A stretch of 64,000 nt of DNA from Vandiemenella viatica (taxonomy: Eukaryota; Arthropoda; Insecta; Orthoptera; Morabidae): NCBI GenBank assembly GCA_031002005.1, contig JARYHS010009186.1, positions 252,431,199 to 252,495,198 of the forward strand, in the 5' to 3' direction. How positions within the stretch are numbered: position 1 is the first letter of the stretch; each line of letters begins with the position of its first letter. Positions 33,741-44,945 of the stretch are shown in pieces. Position numbers and translations under genes: made by a program. The notes beneath the pieces were generated by a model that made no database searches, was not told the DNA's origin, and worked only from the letters and a program-made list of their open reading frames with translations.

Positions 33741-36630
33741 AAGTATTCTTTAATTTTCCGGTACATTTTATCTCTCTTTAAAATAAATGATGTGAGTTCA
33801 TTTAAATGCCTGCGAGTTTTGTGAGAAGTTTTGAGGGTTCTCATCCGCTCGCGCTGTATCTTCAGGCCGCGTCACCCCTAACGACCTCCACAAGGAGCTC
33901 CGCATTCCTCAGCCTACCTCAGCGAAATTAAAGGCGCACACAGACAATACCGTCGCCACATTCCTGTGTGACGTCACACATTATTCGACCACATCCCCGG
34001 CCTCAAATTAGATCTGCTGTCCACGAGGAATTCTTTCACTGCGCTAAGGCGGGATAGTATCAGAACACACGTTTCTTACCTCGATTCCGCGGCTACGAAG
34101 AAGCAATGGCAGAAGCCGTGTACGTCTACAAAAGCATACATTTCGCATTTATTTACATAACTCTTTTTCGTATTATAATTACTCACTCTACAGGAATTAC
34201 TCAAGATTAATTGCAACGTATACAGAGTCAGTGTTTGAAACGGGTTTCACACACACGTGAAAAACACAACTTGATTTGTAAGGCGCAAAGAAGTTCAGAG
34301 GCTAAGCAACACTCTGCCATAACTGTGAACAATAATGTTCGTGACCGCAAGCCTCCGGTACCTTGAATATTTAAATAGCCCGGTCACCACATGATTGATA
34401 AACCCTCAAACGTGAAGGGAAAATAGAAATGAGTTCACTGTACAGTGTTTTAAAGTTACAAAAGATGTATATTATTTCTAGTTCTGTTACAATTTTGGTA
34501 CCAGAATTATCAATAAAGCAATCGGACAAACATTCCAAAGAAGATTGTAGGTAAAGCGAGAAGAGACAAACTTTCATCGAGCCCCCTAACTTAGATGAAA
34601 GTACAACCACGGCATAGTGAGATAAACTACGCCGACCAACTAACTCTACATTACGACGCGATGTTGACTCTTTGAAAACCACTGAAAAACTGCCTTCTAC
34701 TTATTGGATCGTTTGACCTTGTGACGTCAGCAAAAACCTTCGAAAATTAATATCTTAAAAATTATTTATTAATTTGAATTGTAATTACTACCTGGGCTTC
34801 TTGATATCTTATTCTGTCTGTTTTGACTGGGTCTAGTCATCAAAAGGGTTCCAATCAAATTAATTTTAAGTCCTCTTACGTCATCGGCCAATCAACCTTG
34901 GCGCACTTTTCCTAACAATTACGACAATTCATTTCCAAAATCTCATTTATCTAGTGGATGCTTCAAACTTTCTATAGGAACCAATACATAGTTTGAATCC
35001 TCTTAATTTGCTCTATCGTCTGACATAAATTTATTGGTTTTATCTATTTAGTTTAAATTTCAATTTTTTTCTGTTAGTTAAAAATGGTACTTGAACTTTG
35101 CCTAATTACTTGATTTTATATTCAAAATACTCTAGAAGGTGCTGACTATAGCTGGTGATGAGATATCAGCTGTAACTTTACGCGATTCCAAGTTATTTCA
35201 ACTTTTAAGTCTTAGTCCTCACTAACTGCGTGGCTTACGAACGTAAATAAATCAAATTTCTCTTGAACTAAATTCTTCCGGGTACAATGAATATACTTTA
35301 AAATGATTCTTATGGAGAGTTTTCGTAGTGGAAATGAATGCAACGATATCCGTTAGGGTTGGAAAACTACTTTATCTGAAATTTCTATGCTCCATTCAAA
35401 CGACTTTGAAATCAAACTGTAAAGCATGTTACTAGTGGGAATAGCTAGTAGAAATGCTTTTGGCGAGCTTATAGATACGCTAAAAACTGCTTGTTCTAAA
35501 CCGCGTTGTGGTCATTGCATCTCTTCTACCCTTTCCAGAGTTCAGTGGAAAAAGTCCTACTTTTATGTCCTTCATACCTTAGAAATATTATGACCGTCAT
35601 TTTTTGTTTGTTTCTGATTGTTAAACATTCGTTAGTACCAACTTTTTTACATAGTTTTTGATGACTGATTACTTGTAAAATTAAAACACAAAAGCTCTGG
35701 TTGGCAATCTCCGTATCGCAGTTGCATTGCAACTTGCTACAATGTTATGCGGTTAATGTCACAGATAGCCCTCTAACGCTGCTATCTCTCTGGCGCAACC
35801 AACGAATCAGATGCTTCAAACTTATCAACTTATTCCAATTTAAATTACAAGAATTAATGAAATAAATGACTGCGTTCAAATTCACTGCGCATTTTTCAAT
35901 CGCTCTCGGAGTTTATGAGATATTTTGCTTCTTATAACGAAACAACTTTAGGAACCAAGTTTTTCTTTGTGTCGATTATGAATGAAATTATCTGTATTAT
36001 AGTTTCGTGGACTGACACCGCTACTCTCACCACGAGAGCTATTGGCAAATTAACAGCGACCAGAGACGTTACCTAATAGAGAAGCAACTGTGATGAAATT
36101 GCCATAAATACATTGATTAAACTTGTTTTTCGTAGCATTTCATTTTGAATTAAATGCGTCAACTTATTTAAAAATACATGGTACAACTTAACGGCTGAAA
36201 AAAAAAAAAAAAAAAAAACCCACGAAATAAAATCGTACTCTACAATTCAATGAGGTCGTTCTCTTTGTTATCACTTTTCAGACACTAATGTCACGCTCAT
36301 CGGCTATGTTTAGATATGTAAATATTTACATTAGACATCAAACTTGAGGTTACGTCAATATTCATGCTAAGACAATTAAGAGTTAAAACGTGGGTGAATT
36401 TTTGCATTATGCTTTCTTTGTTTTTACGTAACTGGGTCATTATGTTATTTAGTCTGCCATCTTAAGGTATTAAGCGAGATTGGCTCTGTCCATGTTTAGT
36501 ATTTCTATTATTATTTCTAAATGCTTCCAAATACAAGAGATTTTATTCGAATTTTGCACAGGAAACACGGTTAAACACAAATCAGTTTAATAACTTTGCG
36601 GTCGGCCATGTTCGACAGTTGTTGCATGAA
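33741..36630. other. No gene recognised
   Basis: 2.9 kb with no supported gene. A CpG-richer patch at 33840-34080 includes a TGACGTCA site in GTGTGACGTCACAC; a second TGACGTCA is near 34722. A21 run at about 36199-36219. Confidence 0.5.
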
Positions 36631-36680
36631 AGTTTTAAATTAAACATCGTGTATCAACAACTGTTTTATTAATGTTTTCT

Positions 36681-36725
36681 ACCAAACGCGTTTCGCCCTT
36701 TCGGAGAGGAGCATCATCAGTGGCT
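36681..36725 (-). ncRNA. Hammerhead-like motif, left arm
   Basis: On the minus strand: AGCCA, CTGATGA, extra T, stem II GCTC/GGGC, GAAA, CGCG, TT (GUU instead of GUC), TGGT pairing with GCCA (4 bp including one G-U). Core boxes intact. Confidence 0.5.
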
Positions 36726-36947
36726 ATAAATATAAATAATGTTATAATTATATCTGCATTATATATTCGCTATACAATGTTGCAATGTCTGTATAGTATT
36801 ATATTTGTTCTCAAAACACTATGCACATTAATTGTAGAAGAGGGAACCAACATAATATTATACAGACATTACAACATTTTAGAATGAACATATATAATAT
36901 ATAATCATTTCTATACAGATATAATTATAACACTATGTACATTTACA

Positions 36948-36992
36948 GCAACTGATGATGCCGTTCTCCAAGAGGGCGAAACGCGTCTGGTG
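36948..36992 (+). ncRNA. Hammerhead-like motif, right arm
   Basis: CTGATGA (36952-36958), extra T, stem II GCC/GGC, GAAAC (36978-36982), GCG, GTC cleavage context, then TGGTG. Stem I pairing is poor in this copy. Confidence 0.5.
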
Positions 36993-37039
36993 AAAAAATT
37001 AATAAAAAAGTTATTAATAGACGGTGTTTGATTTAAAAC

Positions 37040-37836
37040 AAATCAACTTATTTAACCAGATCACGTAAACCTGTTATGTTCTACGACCCGCCCCTCCCCC
37101 CCCCCCCCCTACCCCCACACAAAAAAAAGGTCCACTATTCTGTGACCATATACAACGCACCGTCTGGGGGTTACATTAGTCCCTGTATAATAACGGAGTG
37201 AATCCTGTGATAAAACATAACGATCCTGACGATCATATTCTCTTGAAACTGAGGCAGATAATACAGTCGCATTCGTCTAGTACGCAGTGAAAGTTTTATT
37301 CAATTTGAGAATCGAGGTGACAATTCGACGCGGCTGCGGTATTAGTCCCGCCGCGGCGCGGCGGCAGGGACCAAGTCCCTCGGGACATCCTCCCGGACCA
37401 GTGAGCTGCATAATTCAGACCGCAATCCGTTCAGCCGCAGCCTACCTCCCAGGCGCACGCTGCAAGCTCTGCTCATGCCGAACCTCTCCGCATTCTTAGC
37501 TACAACCACTGCTGCATTTCCTCTTTACAGTTCATTCCAGCAGAGGAAAATTATATTAGGGAACGAGCACATGCTGGCCCGATCCACGGAAACCAACATC
37601 TGCGCATGCGCCGACCAAAGAGAGGTCAAAGACACTCCACTTCGCCTCGAGAGAGAAACATAGTTCTTCTATCCTTGTCTAACAACAAAAGAAAAAAAAA
37701 GTCAGTCTTAATGTATTTAGATAAACTTTGAGCTATTAGAATTAAGAGAAGGAATTTAACTCACAGTTCGAAAAATAGTTTGATATCTCATGAAGATTTA
37801 CAGCGGCTGCCCTCTCGTTCCAGTAACTGGAAGTCG

Positions 37837-37888
<52 letters not shown>

Positions 37889-37983
37889 ACCTGAATCTGT
37901 AGTTTCAAACACACGCATGGAAAAATCTACAGCGAAGAGAAAATTATGATAAACACTTACCAGGCAAGGTAGTCAAAGGTTCA
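37040..37983. other. No gene recognised; C14, CpG-rich patch, A44
   Basis: C14 run at 37096-37109. A CpG-rich patch at about 37320-37480 contains GCCGCGGCGCGGCGGCAGGG and may be an unmethylated regulatory region, but no transcript structure is visible. A44 run at 37844-37887, possibly the tail of an unrecognised plus-strand retrocopy. Confidence 0.4.
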
Positions 37984-38650
37984 TATTTTTTTTTGCTGTC
38001 GTCAGTCTTTAGACTGGTTTGATGCAATCCTCCATTCCTTCCTATCCTGTGCTAACCTCTTCATTTCTACATACCCCTCACAACCCACGTCCTCAATTAT
38101 CTGCTTCATATATCTAATCTCTGTCTTCCTCTACAGTTCTTACCGTCCACTGTTCCCTCCACTAACAAATTAACCAATCCAGCATGTCTCAAAATATGAC
38201 CTACCAGCTTGTCTCTTCTTCCTGTAAGCTTCTTCCATAAACTTCTTTTCTCACCCATCATTTCCAAAACTCGTTCATTTCTTACTTTGTCTGTCCACCT
38301 AATTTTCAGCATTCTTCTGTAGCACCACATTTCAAATGCTTCAAGTTTCTTTCTTTCCGGTATTCCTAAAGTCCACGTTTCGCTACCGTAAAGTGCTGTG
38401 CTCCACGCAAAGAGTTTTAAAAAGTTCTTTATAATTCCTAGAGCAATATTTGAAACTAAAGGATTTCTCTTTTTCATGAAGGCTCTTTTTGCTAGTGCTA
38501 TTCTGCTTTTAACATCATTCATGCTTCGATCATCGGTTGTAATTTTGCTTCCCAAGTAACAGAACTCACTCACTTCTCCTATTGCATCGGATCCTATTTT
38601 TATAATTAATCTGCTAGTATTGGTATCATTTCTGCTATTCATCACGCTCC
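37984..38650 (-). pseudogene. RTE-like LINE, 5'-truncated; 179-codon open frame
   Basis: Minus strand. A frame without stops (38645 to 38106) encodes the thumb and C-terminal part of an RTE-like reverse transcriptase: EFCYLGSKITTDDRSMNDVK, SRIALAKRAFMKK, AWSTALYGSETWTLGIPERK, EAFEMWCYRRMLKIRWTDKV, then GHILRHAGLVNLLVEG. The catalytic ADD box and endonuclease are missing, so this is a 5'-truncated retrocopy. The 3' end is GATTGCATCAAACCAGTC then TAAAGACTGACGACAGC and an A10 tail, the same as at 11045 and 62142. It is less decayed than the 11-kb copy. Confidence 0.85.
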
Positions 38651-38849
38651 TTTAAACAAGCCACGACTCTTCTTCCTGTTCCTCGTAGGGGGCATTGTTA
38701 CCAACTGACTTACTTTACTTGTTCGCGCGGCTGTATATAGCCGTAGCAACCACCAAACCTTGTCAATATGCGATGTTACAAAGTACTCTGTTGTGTGATC
38801 GTGTGTCTGATGTCGATTTGTAAATAGTTGATGCTGATTTGTCTGAGAA

Positions 38850-38990
38850 TCCTAAGTGTTGGTCGTGTTCCTAAAAACTTACAGACTGACAACGGAAAGG
38901 AGTTAAACAATTCAAAGCTCAAGAATCTCATGAGTAGTTATAGTATTAACCCCTACTGGTACGGATCCACGAAGTACGAGAGTAAACAAC
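38850..38990 (+). pseudogene. Retroviral-type integrase relic (Maverick/Polinton-like)
   Basis: A short open segment reads VPKNLQTDNGKELNNSKLKN then LMSSYSINPYWYGSTK. The D-N-G-K-E block followed about 15 residues later by Y.IN.Y is the central catalytic region of rve-type integrases of the group found in Maverick/Polinton and related self-synthesising elements. Only about 45 residues are recognisable; the following sequence is frameshifted. It directly follows the RTE-like fragment with unassigned sequence between. This is an old fragment with no surviving gene. Confidence 0.45.
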
Positions 38991-40061
38991 AAAGTTTGAT
39001 AATAACAGGAAAATGTATGTTTATTTTTCAAAATTATTCTCATTTATACTTTCTATTATCTGCAGGAATCTTCAGCAGCCAAAAAGCAAAGCGTTATTGC
39101 CAATCAAACTTACACCGAAATACGACACTCTCTAATTTTTATGCCGTATGCATATTCTTGGCATGAATATTGGCAGAAAAAATTGAAAATCTTCTGATGA
39201 TATACAATTTTTTTAAAAAAAATAGCATATCACTTCTACCGCATCTTATTTACTCATTTAGCTCTCACGTTGATTTTTTTTTTTTTTTATTTTCCAAAAA
39301 ATGCAATATAATAAACGTTTTCCCTTTTTTTTAATAATATTCTCTTTGCCACTTAAAAGAGACATAATTACGCAAGATGCAGCATTAGCAATAAGGTTTG
39401 CTCCCGAAGCCATTTAGACACATGCAAGTGATAATCGGAACGATGATAAATGTTCCCTCACGTGCTGATGCATGCGAATAATTGACCGGTGCAGACAACA
39501 AACCAGTACAGACACACAAAGGTTTACACACACTACAAACATTTGCATTCTGCCCGCTTCCGTTTAAATTTTCCACCGTGTAAGGGACAAGTAACTACTT
39601 AAAAGGGTATGTGGTATATTATGTATATGTTTTGTTACTCCCATACATTCCAGTCTATGTAAGTAGTGAAGGATGATATCAGAAAGCATAAAATAATGGT
39701 AATCACCTCCTGCAATTTTGATGAACTGCTTTGATAAAACATCTTCGTCTCATTCCCCAAACATGGTTTACTGAAAAGTTAATATACAGTGACAGGAACA
39801 AATCATTCGGCATTGGCTGAGCACTTACAGGACCCTATGTATCCACCAACAGATATGAGAAATCTGAAAATTAATAAAAACAAAAAATTATTATTAACAG
39901 TCAAGAAAGTTTCGAAATTCATAAATGCATAGCAAAGGAAAAGCAGAGCTCAAATAATTCACAGAATTGGCAAACAAAACACTAAAAGGAATTACAACAC
40001 ATGAAAGCCAACACAATGACCTACGAATCTCAAAATAGTATGAGACATTTTCACTTTTTTT
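38991..40061. other. No feature recognised
   Basis: AT-rich; T-tracts near 39274 and 39324. No gene seen. Confidence 0.5.
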
Positions 40062-40202
40062 GCTTATGGCTTTACACTACGTCAACGTCGAGTTCATTAG
40101 AGGCGGAATAGGACAAGGAACGGGAAGGAATTCGGCAGTGAAATTTAATGGAAGCATCCAGGCATTCGCCTGGAGTTATTTGGAGAAACCATGGAAAACC
40201 CA
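40062..40202 (-). mobile_element. SINE family 1, 3' part, minus strand
   Basis: Minus-strand 3' half: GGGTTTTCCATGGTTTCTCC, AATAACTCCAGGCGAATGCC, CCTTCCCGTTCCTTG and GTCGACGTTGACG-like end. It lies head to head with the plus copy at 40204. Confidence 0.75.
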
Positions 40203-40203
40203 A

Positions 40204-40430
40204 CTTGTAACCGAGCGTGAAGGGTTAAAGTTCTGGCCTCGAATTCGGGAGGACGCGGGTTCAAATCCCCGTCCGGCCAACCAGACTTCGGTTTTTCATG
40301 GTTTCCCCAATAAACTCCAGAAGAAAAAAGGTATAGTTTCTTCAAAAGCCATAGCAGAATTCTTTCTCGTCACTTCGAGCTCTGATAACGTAGACGTCGA
40401 CAAGCGAGAAAGTTCTAAGGGATCACAAAA
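40204..40430 (+). mobile_element. SINE family 1, plus strand
   Basis: AACCGAGCGTGAAGGGTTAA, TCTGGCCTCGAATTCGGGAG, B box GGGTTCAAATCCCCGTCCGG, CTTCGGTTTTTCATGGTTTC and GTAGACGTCGACAAGCGAG. It abuts the minus copy, so the pair forms an inverted repeat. Confidence 0.8.
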
Positions 40431-41249
40431 AAAACCAGTTCCTCTGCGGTCTTCATTACAGCAGCGGTGCCCACATTCGGACAGCGACCATTGCAGCAAG
40501 TTTCATTTTTTTACACAGGAGCTAGTGCAGAAAATTCGCTTTTGATTTATAGTGCTCGACAAAGAAAATTAAGAAAGGACGAAAAATGTGGAGAGATAAA
40601 TTAGAATCTGCTCAACTGTGAATGTAGTACCACACAATTCATCCATTCTCGCTTCATCGAAACTACTTCTATCACTTTTTAGACTCAGTTAATACCGAGT
40701 GAAACACGTCAAGGGATGTCATATTGACAATGTCGTAGCAGAAACACACCGTAAAATTTTAATAAATGCTGTTTATTTTTATCGATTATCCCATATTCGA
40801 TCATGGTCGCAAAAGTCTCTGAAAGGCCTGAACTGTTGGAAGTGATGACGTCAGGCCAGTTTGGTCACGGTATCTGTCTCGCTGTGACGTCACTCTGCCG
40901 GGCTAGCAACGACCGGAGACATTTTCACTCTCCGTCCGTAGAAGTTGCTACGGTTTTAACCGTGTTTCTAAGACAAGAATTACGTCTACTCCGGAGTCTT
41001 CAAAAATGGATTGGAATTAAATAAAACGCGTTACTACGGATTGAGAACCACGTGAAGTGCTTGGGAACCCCTCTCGACATCTCGGAAGTGATACACAGCT
41101 GGGGTGGGCAATTGAAGTAGCGTTTCCCGTTACTCTTCGTCCGTCTGTGAGTGTCAAATGTGGTGGGGGCGATTGGGGAGGTGGAGGGGGGAGGAAGCGT
41201 CAACGTTGGAAAGGGTGAGAAAATTAAGAAAACAAAAAGCGGTTTACAA
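40431..41249. other. No gene recognised; two CRE palindromes
   Basis: No coding supported. Two TGACGTCA sites (40846-40853 and 40885-40892) lie 39 bp apart in a CpG-richer patch. Confidence 0.4.
40846..40892. promoter_or_regulatory. Pair of CRE palindromes (candidate)
   Basis: TGACGTCA at both ends of the interval, the full CREB/ATF consensus. Sites 39 bp apart in GC-richer sequence are suggestive of an enhancer, but no gene nearby supports it. Confidence 0.25.
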
Positions 41250-41265
41250 TTTATTTATTTTTATT

Positions 41266-41296
<31 letters not shown>

Positions 41297-41354
41297 TTTT
41301 TTATTTATTTATTTATTTTTTTTTATTTTTTTATTTTTTTTTTATTTTTTTTTT
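41250..41354. repeat. (TTTA)n microsatellite
   Basis: About 105 bp of TTTA units, degrading to T-rich ATTTTTT at the right end. Confidence 0.95.
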
Positions 41355-42058
41355 GTAAAACTGACCGAAGTGTCAATTTGTTCAAGTCATATATGCATAT
41401 TGTCATTTTACTTTGAAAGTAGAATAGTTTCATTCTTTCAAAATGTTTATGGATAAACGATCCGTTTGTTGTTTTACCCAGTGAGGTGTCACAATACTTT
41501 CAAAAAGCCATTTCCTTTAAATAATTTTCAGTAATGAAATAATTAAAATAACTTCATAACCAAATTGAGCACATAACCCATATTCCAAAAAAAAGGTCAC
41601 TCACTAGCTCATCGAGGTGTTTATAGGATTTTGCTTGAATCTTATCTGCTCCTTGCCTTTGACCATTATTTGACTTCTTAACGTCGATTTAAACCAAGAA
41701 ATGTTATGCACAGGGCATAAAATTGACAAAAAATGTATTTTCAAAGAAAATGAAATGAGTGTTTAGGGTCACAGATCATGACCTGACCTGAGTGGAATAC
41801 GAAGCGTCAGAGCTGCAGTCGACTGTGAAATCCAACTGAACTGTTCCACGTGAGTTAGTCTCTGCGGTGATCATTCGTTCTAGCCACTGTAATTGGGAAT
41901 TTACGTGATGCAGGTTTTGGCGATAGTCTTTTGTTTCAACGGCACACTGCCAGGAAAAATTAAAATTTTACGTTTCCCCTGCGGCGGAGGAAAAAAGATA
42001 AATAAAATTTTACTCTAATACTGTTGTTATTGGCCATGTTTCACCCTTGTTGCATAAA
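41355..42058. other. No feature recognised
   Basis: No gene or repeat recognised. Confidence 0.5.
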
Positions 42059-42107
42059 TGTTTTTCAACTAAACACCGTCTATGAATGACTGTTTTATTA
42101 ATGTTTT

Positions 42108-42152
42108 CGCCAGACACGTTTCGCCCTGTCGGTGTGGTGAATCGTCAATGGG
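42108..42152 (-). ncRNA. Hammerhead-like motif, left arm, degenerate
   Basis: On the minus strand: TTGACGA in place of CTGATGA, stem II-like region, GGGCGAAACGTGTC, TGGCG. The core box has lost the leading C and changed U to C, so catalysis is unlikely. Confidence 0.35.
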
Positions 42153-42517
42153 AAAATAATGGTAGCTGTCACATATCAGTCCAGAACAGCATTAAATGTT
42201 ATTGCTCTTTCACTTAACAGGGGCGAATCAATGTACCCACTCCACTGCCATTATCCCTGTATGCGAAGTGGAAATTTGCAACTCACATACATGGACACAG
42301 TGGTCAGCTCTGAGAAGTAGGAATGGAGGGGGTGGCTTTGCAAGGAGTGGGGCCAGGTTAACATGATTTTGAGCCGCAATTTTCGTGTAAACAGGAAATA
42401 GTAAAGCATATATAATATTTACAGTTAAAATTCTGAATTTTTTAATTGAATACTAGTCCATGAAATTATATGAACGGCTACTTTTCGCGACTGACCTGCG
42501 ATAGTTACCACTATTGT

Positions 42518-42562
42518 TTCACTGATGATGCCCTACAACAAAAGGGCGAAACGCGTCTGGTG
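42518..42562 (+). ncRNA. Hammerhead-like motif, right arm
   Basis: CTGATGA (42522-42528), extra T, stem II GCCC/GGGC (4 bp), GAAAC (42548-42552), GCG, GTC, then TGGTGA. Stem I offers only A-U, C-G and U-G pairs. Confidence 0.5.
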
Positions 42563-42609
42563 AATTCATTTAAAAAAAGTTGTTGATAGAAAGTATTTAA
42601 TCTTAAAAA

Positions 42610-44629
42610 ATATATATTCATTCTTATATTGATATATTTACCACAAAATATATCGTAGGAAGTAAAATACGCAGTATCATCACATTGTATGAAATGAATC
42701 ATAAAATTTGTAAACTATAACTGACTAGCCTGCCAAGGGTGGGAAACGTCACTCCACAGATCACTATTTGAACAAGTTAATTTAGGGACTAGTGTTTTAA
42801 ACAGTACTGTAACGTTGAAAAACGTCTCTTAAAAATCTTACCCTGTTTAAAATAAGTTTCTCAGTAAACCTAAAAGCTTGATTTGAATCAGTTTAGTATC
42901 CTCCGTGACCGCTAATTAATTGATAACATGTAACCAATAAATTAAACTTGTATGTTTTATACCTCGGATTCATAAAAACCACAATCACATTTAATTTCTG
43001 TATTGCTCACAAATTAATAAATTCGGTAATAAAATGGCGCAATAAATCAAACGAGATTAGTAATGGGCACCTTGTGAATTATTTGCGCGCGCTTGCAATA
43101 ATAATGAAATGTGTTCTGGTAGCGGATTGGGTGACCTTTGTGTGTACAAGTTGTCGAAATTAATGCAATTAATGTGTGTAATCTGCATTCGGTATGCTTA
43201 GTCTGACAGAATGTTTGTACTTAACAGTAGAGTGTGTGTGGAGTAGAATACTAACAAGACGATATTCATAGCACTGCGTATTCTTTAAGTGGTTATTGTT
43301 GATGGATATTCCTTACGAAGAAACCGTCCACTGACATTCAAACGTATGGCTAAAACAAATTCTCATAAGATGACGAAAATATCTAACAGCAGCAACAATC
43401 GCAGCAAAACAATAAACTTCACAAAACAAAAGACGGAAAAACACAGCAAATAGGATATGAAAATAGAGTTCTGTACATCAGTCGTAATGGTGCAAACAAC
43501 CTTAAAATATTTTATATATTAACATAAGAAGATACAGAATGAAGACATACTCTTCCATCATGAAAGTTATCACAAAAATTATTTGCAAAATAATTATAAA
43601 AATACAAACTGAGTGCTGGATCTGCAATATATCTTTTATTTTTTGCTAAAAAAACAAGACCTGTTAAAGAAAAATGGGTTTATACTATGCAACGTGTAAA
43701 ATCCAGAAGACAAACTACAATATTCATTCAAAATCAATGATTATATAAAGTTTGTTGGATTTCCGTTGATTCGTAGCTACTACACACACGACAACTGTTA
43801 TGACGAAAAAAAAATATCAATTTTCTTAAACCAGGAATTTGATTATATGCGAACAGTGGAAACTAAATTCTGTGATACCATCGCTGGACCAGAGAAAAAA
43901 ATTAGAAGTATGACCTAGTGATATTTCTGGATGGTGAATCAATGTGACATAAAAATGGAGTTTAACTTAATTCTTTAATACAGGATCACAATCATTCTCT
44001 ATAACATCCTTATAGTCAGACACGCAAAAAAATATCCTCATAAATTTGCTTAAACTATTTGAGTATAGTAGGGAAGAAACATTACGGTAGATACACTTTT
44101 ACCAGGTAATGTAAAACGGTTGTGTGTGCGATGTTAAAATTTTCTGTAATTATCGGGGCGACACATTAAAGGGAATGAGGTGCTATATTATAATCGACTC
44201 GGGTCCCATTAACAGCCCTCAGTATGTCGAAATAAAAAGAGTTTCCTTTCGGGCTTCAAGAGGAAAGATATGGCACTAATTTTAACATTTTAAGCTACTC
44301 AACTCATTGCAACGCAAGCAGCACTTTAGTTCTGCAATGGTAGTCAAACCATAAATAACCTCTGAGGTTAATAAACATTTACACTACCATTGAAGAAAAT
44401 GTGTACCGCTAAAACTGCTTTGCATCTAACCTATAATTTTCTTTGTATTTTCCGATCCCTAAATGAATGAAGAGGAAAAGGCACAGGCATGAATACGACA
44501 CCGTATTTTCCTGAATTTATTGACGCAATTTACACTCAAATGAATTGGTGGCAAAAGTATCTAAAGCAATATTAAATGATCTAAATTAACTACGAAGTAT
44601 TTCATCCATATGCCTAACTGTTCCATTAG
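42610..44629. other. No gene recognised
   Basis: 2 kb of AT-rich sequence with no supported gene or repeat. Confidence 0.5.
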
Positions 44630-44945
44630 GAAGGTCGTGACCCTTTCAGAAGCGCTCTGGAGACGAGTTATGAAACGACTGGCCGCTTTCTAGAGCTTCT
44701 CGATACTATTAACCAATTCCCTGAGCCATGAATTGCATTTAACGGTGCAGTACTGTAGGGGAGGTTGTATAAGAGTTTTAGACGGTACTGTGCCTCGTTT
44801 GTACATTCTTGTCAGTTTTTCAAAATTCGACCTATGAATTGCAATCTAGGATAACCTTAATTTGGAGATTATGTGCACTTTCCACTTCATATTGTTTAGT
44901 ACTCTTAGACCGAAACGTTTCAAGAAGCTTTGTTTTCATAGTAAA
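44630..44945 (-). pseudogene. Old CR1/L2-like LINE fragment
   Basis: Minus-strand translation, across stops, gives VLNNMKWKVHIISKLR, RMYKRGTVPSKTLIQPPLQY and CNSWLRELVNSIEKL. This follows the order 'LDNKLNWK.HI', 'TLI.PLLEYC..VW', 'W....I..IEK.QR.A' of the RT C-terminal region of CR1/L2-type LINEs. It is heavily decayed and a different subfamily from the 49-kb copy. Confidence 0.5.

Larger units (their letters stand above)
36631..37039. mobile_element. Foldback element with two opposed hammerhead-like motifs
   Basis: Inverted arms extend nearly the whole length: GTTTTAAATTAAACATCGT on the left against GTTTTAAATCAAACACCGT on the opposite strand at the right. They continue inward through both hammerhead modules and ATAATGTTATAATTATATCT / CAGATATAATTATAACA. 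The transcript would fold into one long hairpin with a ribozyme-like module in each arm. No protein coding. A sister copy is at 42059-42609. Confidence 0.7.
42059..42609. mobile_element. Foldback element with two opposed hammerhead-like motifs (sister copy)
   Basis: Same family as 36631-37039: the left arm has CAACTAAACACCGTCTATGA and GTTTTATTAATGTTTTCGCC; the right arm ends GGTGAATTCATTTAAAAAAA then GTTGTTGATAG. Its middle (about 42160-42500) is different and not palindromic, so one copy has lost or gained internal sequence. Confidence 0.65.
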
